A stretch of DNA of 14,590 nt from DASZTU01 sp035547675 (lineage in GTDB: Bacteria; Pseudomonadota; Alphaproteobacteria; Rhizobiales; Devosiaceae): positions 1-14,590 of the forward strand of contig DASZUI010000225.1 of assembly GCA_035547675.1 (NCBI GenBank), read 5' to 3'. The notes under the pieces were generated by a model that worked only from the letters and a program-made list of their open reading frames with translations, ran no database searches and was not told the DNA's origin. Shown here piece after piece: positions 14,584 to 14,590 of this stretch. Positions within the stretch are counted from its first letter, which is position 1. Every line of letters starts with the position of its first letter. The translations under genes and the position numbers were made by a program.

Positions 14584-14590
14584 GCAGAAT

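Overview
The window looks like chromosome of an alphaproteobacterium of the Hyphomicrobiales (rhizobia/Devosia-like). The base composition is GC-rich. There is an NDUFS4-type complex I accessory subunit, which among bacteria is typical of alphaproteobacteria. There are two AapJ/BztA-family amino-acid binding proteins, and a palindromic intergenic element (13767-13873) of a type scattered through Hyphomicrobiales genomes. The genus cannot be fixed from sequence alone. No gene-free stretch exceeds about 205 bases.

Region 1 (1-9085) is a sugar uptake and catabolism locus. A divergent LacI-family regulator (cut by the left edge) faces a binding-protein gene across a 203-base gap. That gap holds a perfect 14-bp LacI-type palindrome, a second near-copy 32 bp upstream, and a sigma70-like promoter lying under both. 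The operon then encodes a CUT1 ABC importer (binding protein, two permeases, ATPase) and four catabolic enzymes in alternating order: xylose-isomerase-like TIM barrel, Gfo/Idh/MocA oxidoreductase, larger TIM barrel, second Gfo/Idh/MocA oxidoreductase. There is no kinase, glycosidase or aldolase. The two-plus-two enzyme set fits oxidation of an intact glycoside or anhydrosugar to a 3-keto form, cleavage by elimination and hydration, then reduction of the 3-keto sugar. This is an inference from family composition, and the substrate is unknown. RNA hairpins lie after the binding-protein gene and between the second and third enzyme genes; the latter pair includes a textbook intrinsic terminator just before a ribosome binding site.

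Region 2 (9086-10900, minus strand) is housekeeping and signalling: an NDUFS4-like subunit, a REC-HD-GYP response regulator predicted to hydrolyse cyclic di-GMP, and tRNA-Pro(UGG).

Region 3 (10969-13762, plus strand) is a tight three-gene set: a PAP2-family membrane phosphatase followed by two tandem AapJ-like binding proteins with no permease or ATPase gene.

Region 4 (13767-14583) is the palindromic repeat, lying between convergent genes, and an AlaX-type alanyl-tRNA editing protein on the minus strand whose stop codon lies inside the repeat.

The strongest candidate for an undescribed system is the 4844-9085 enzyme set with its LacI regulator and importer.
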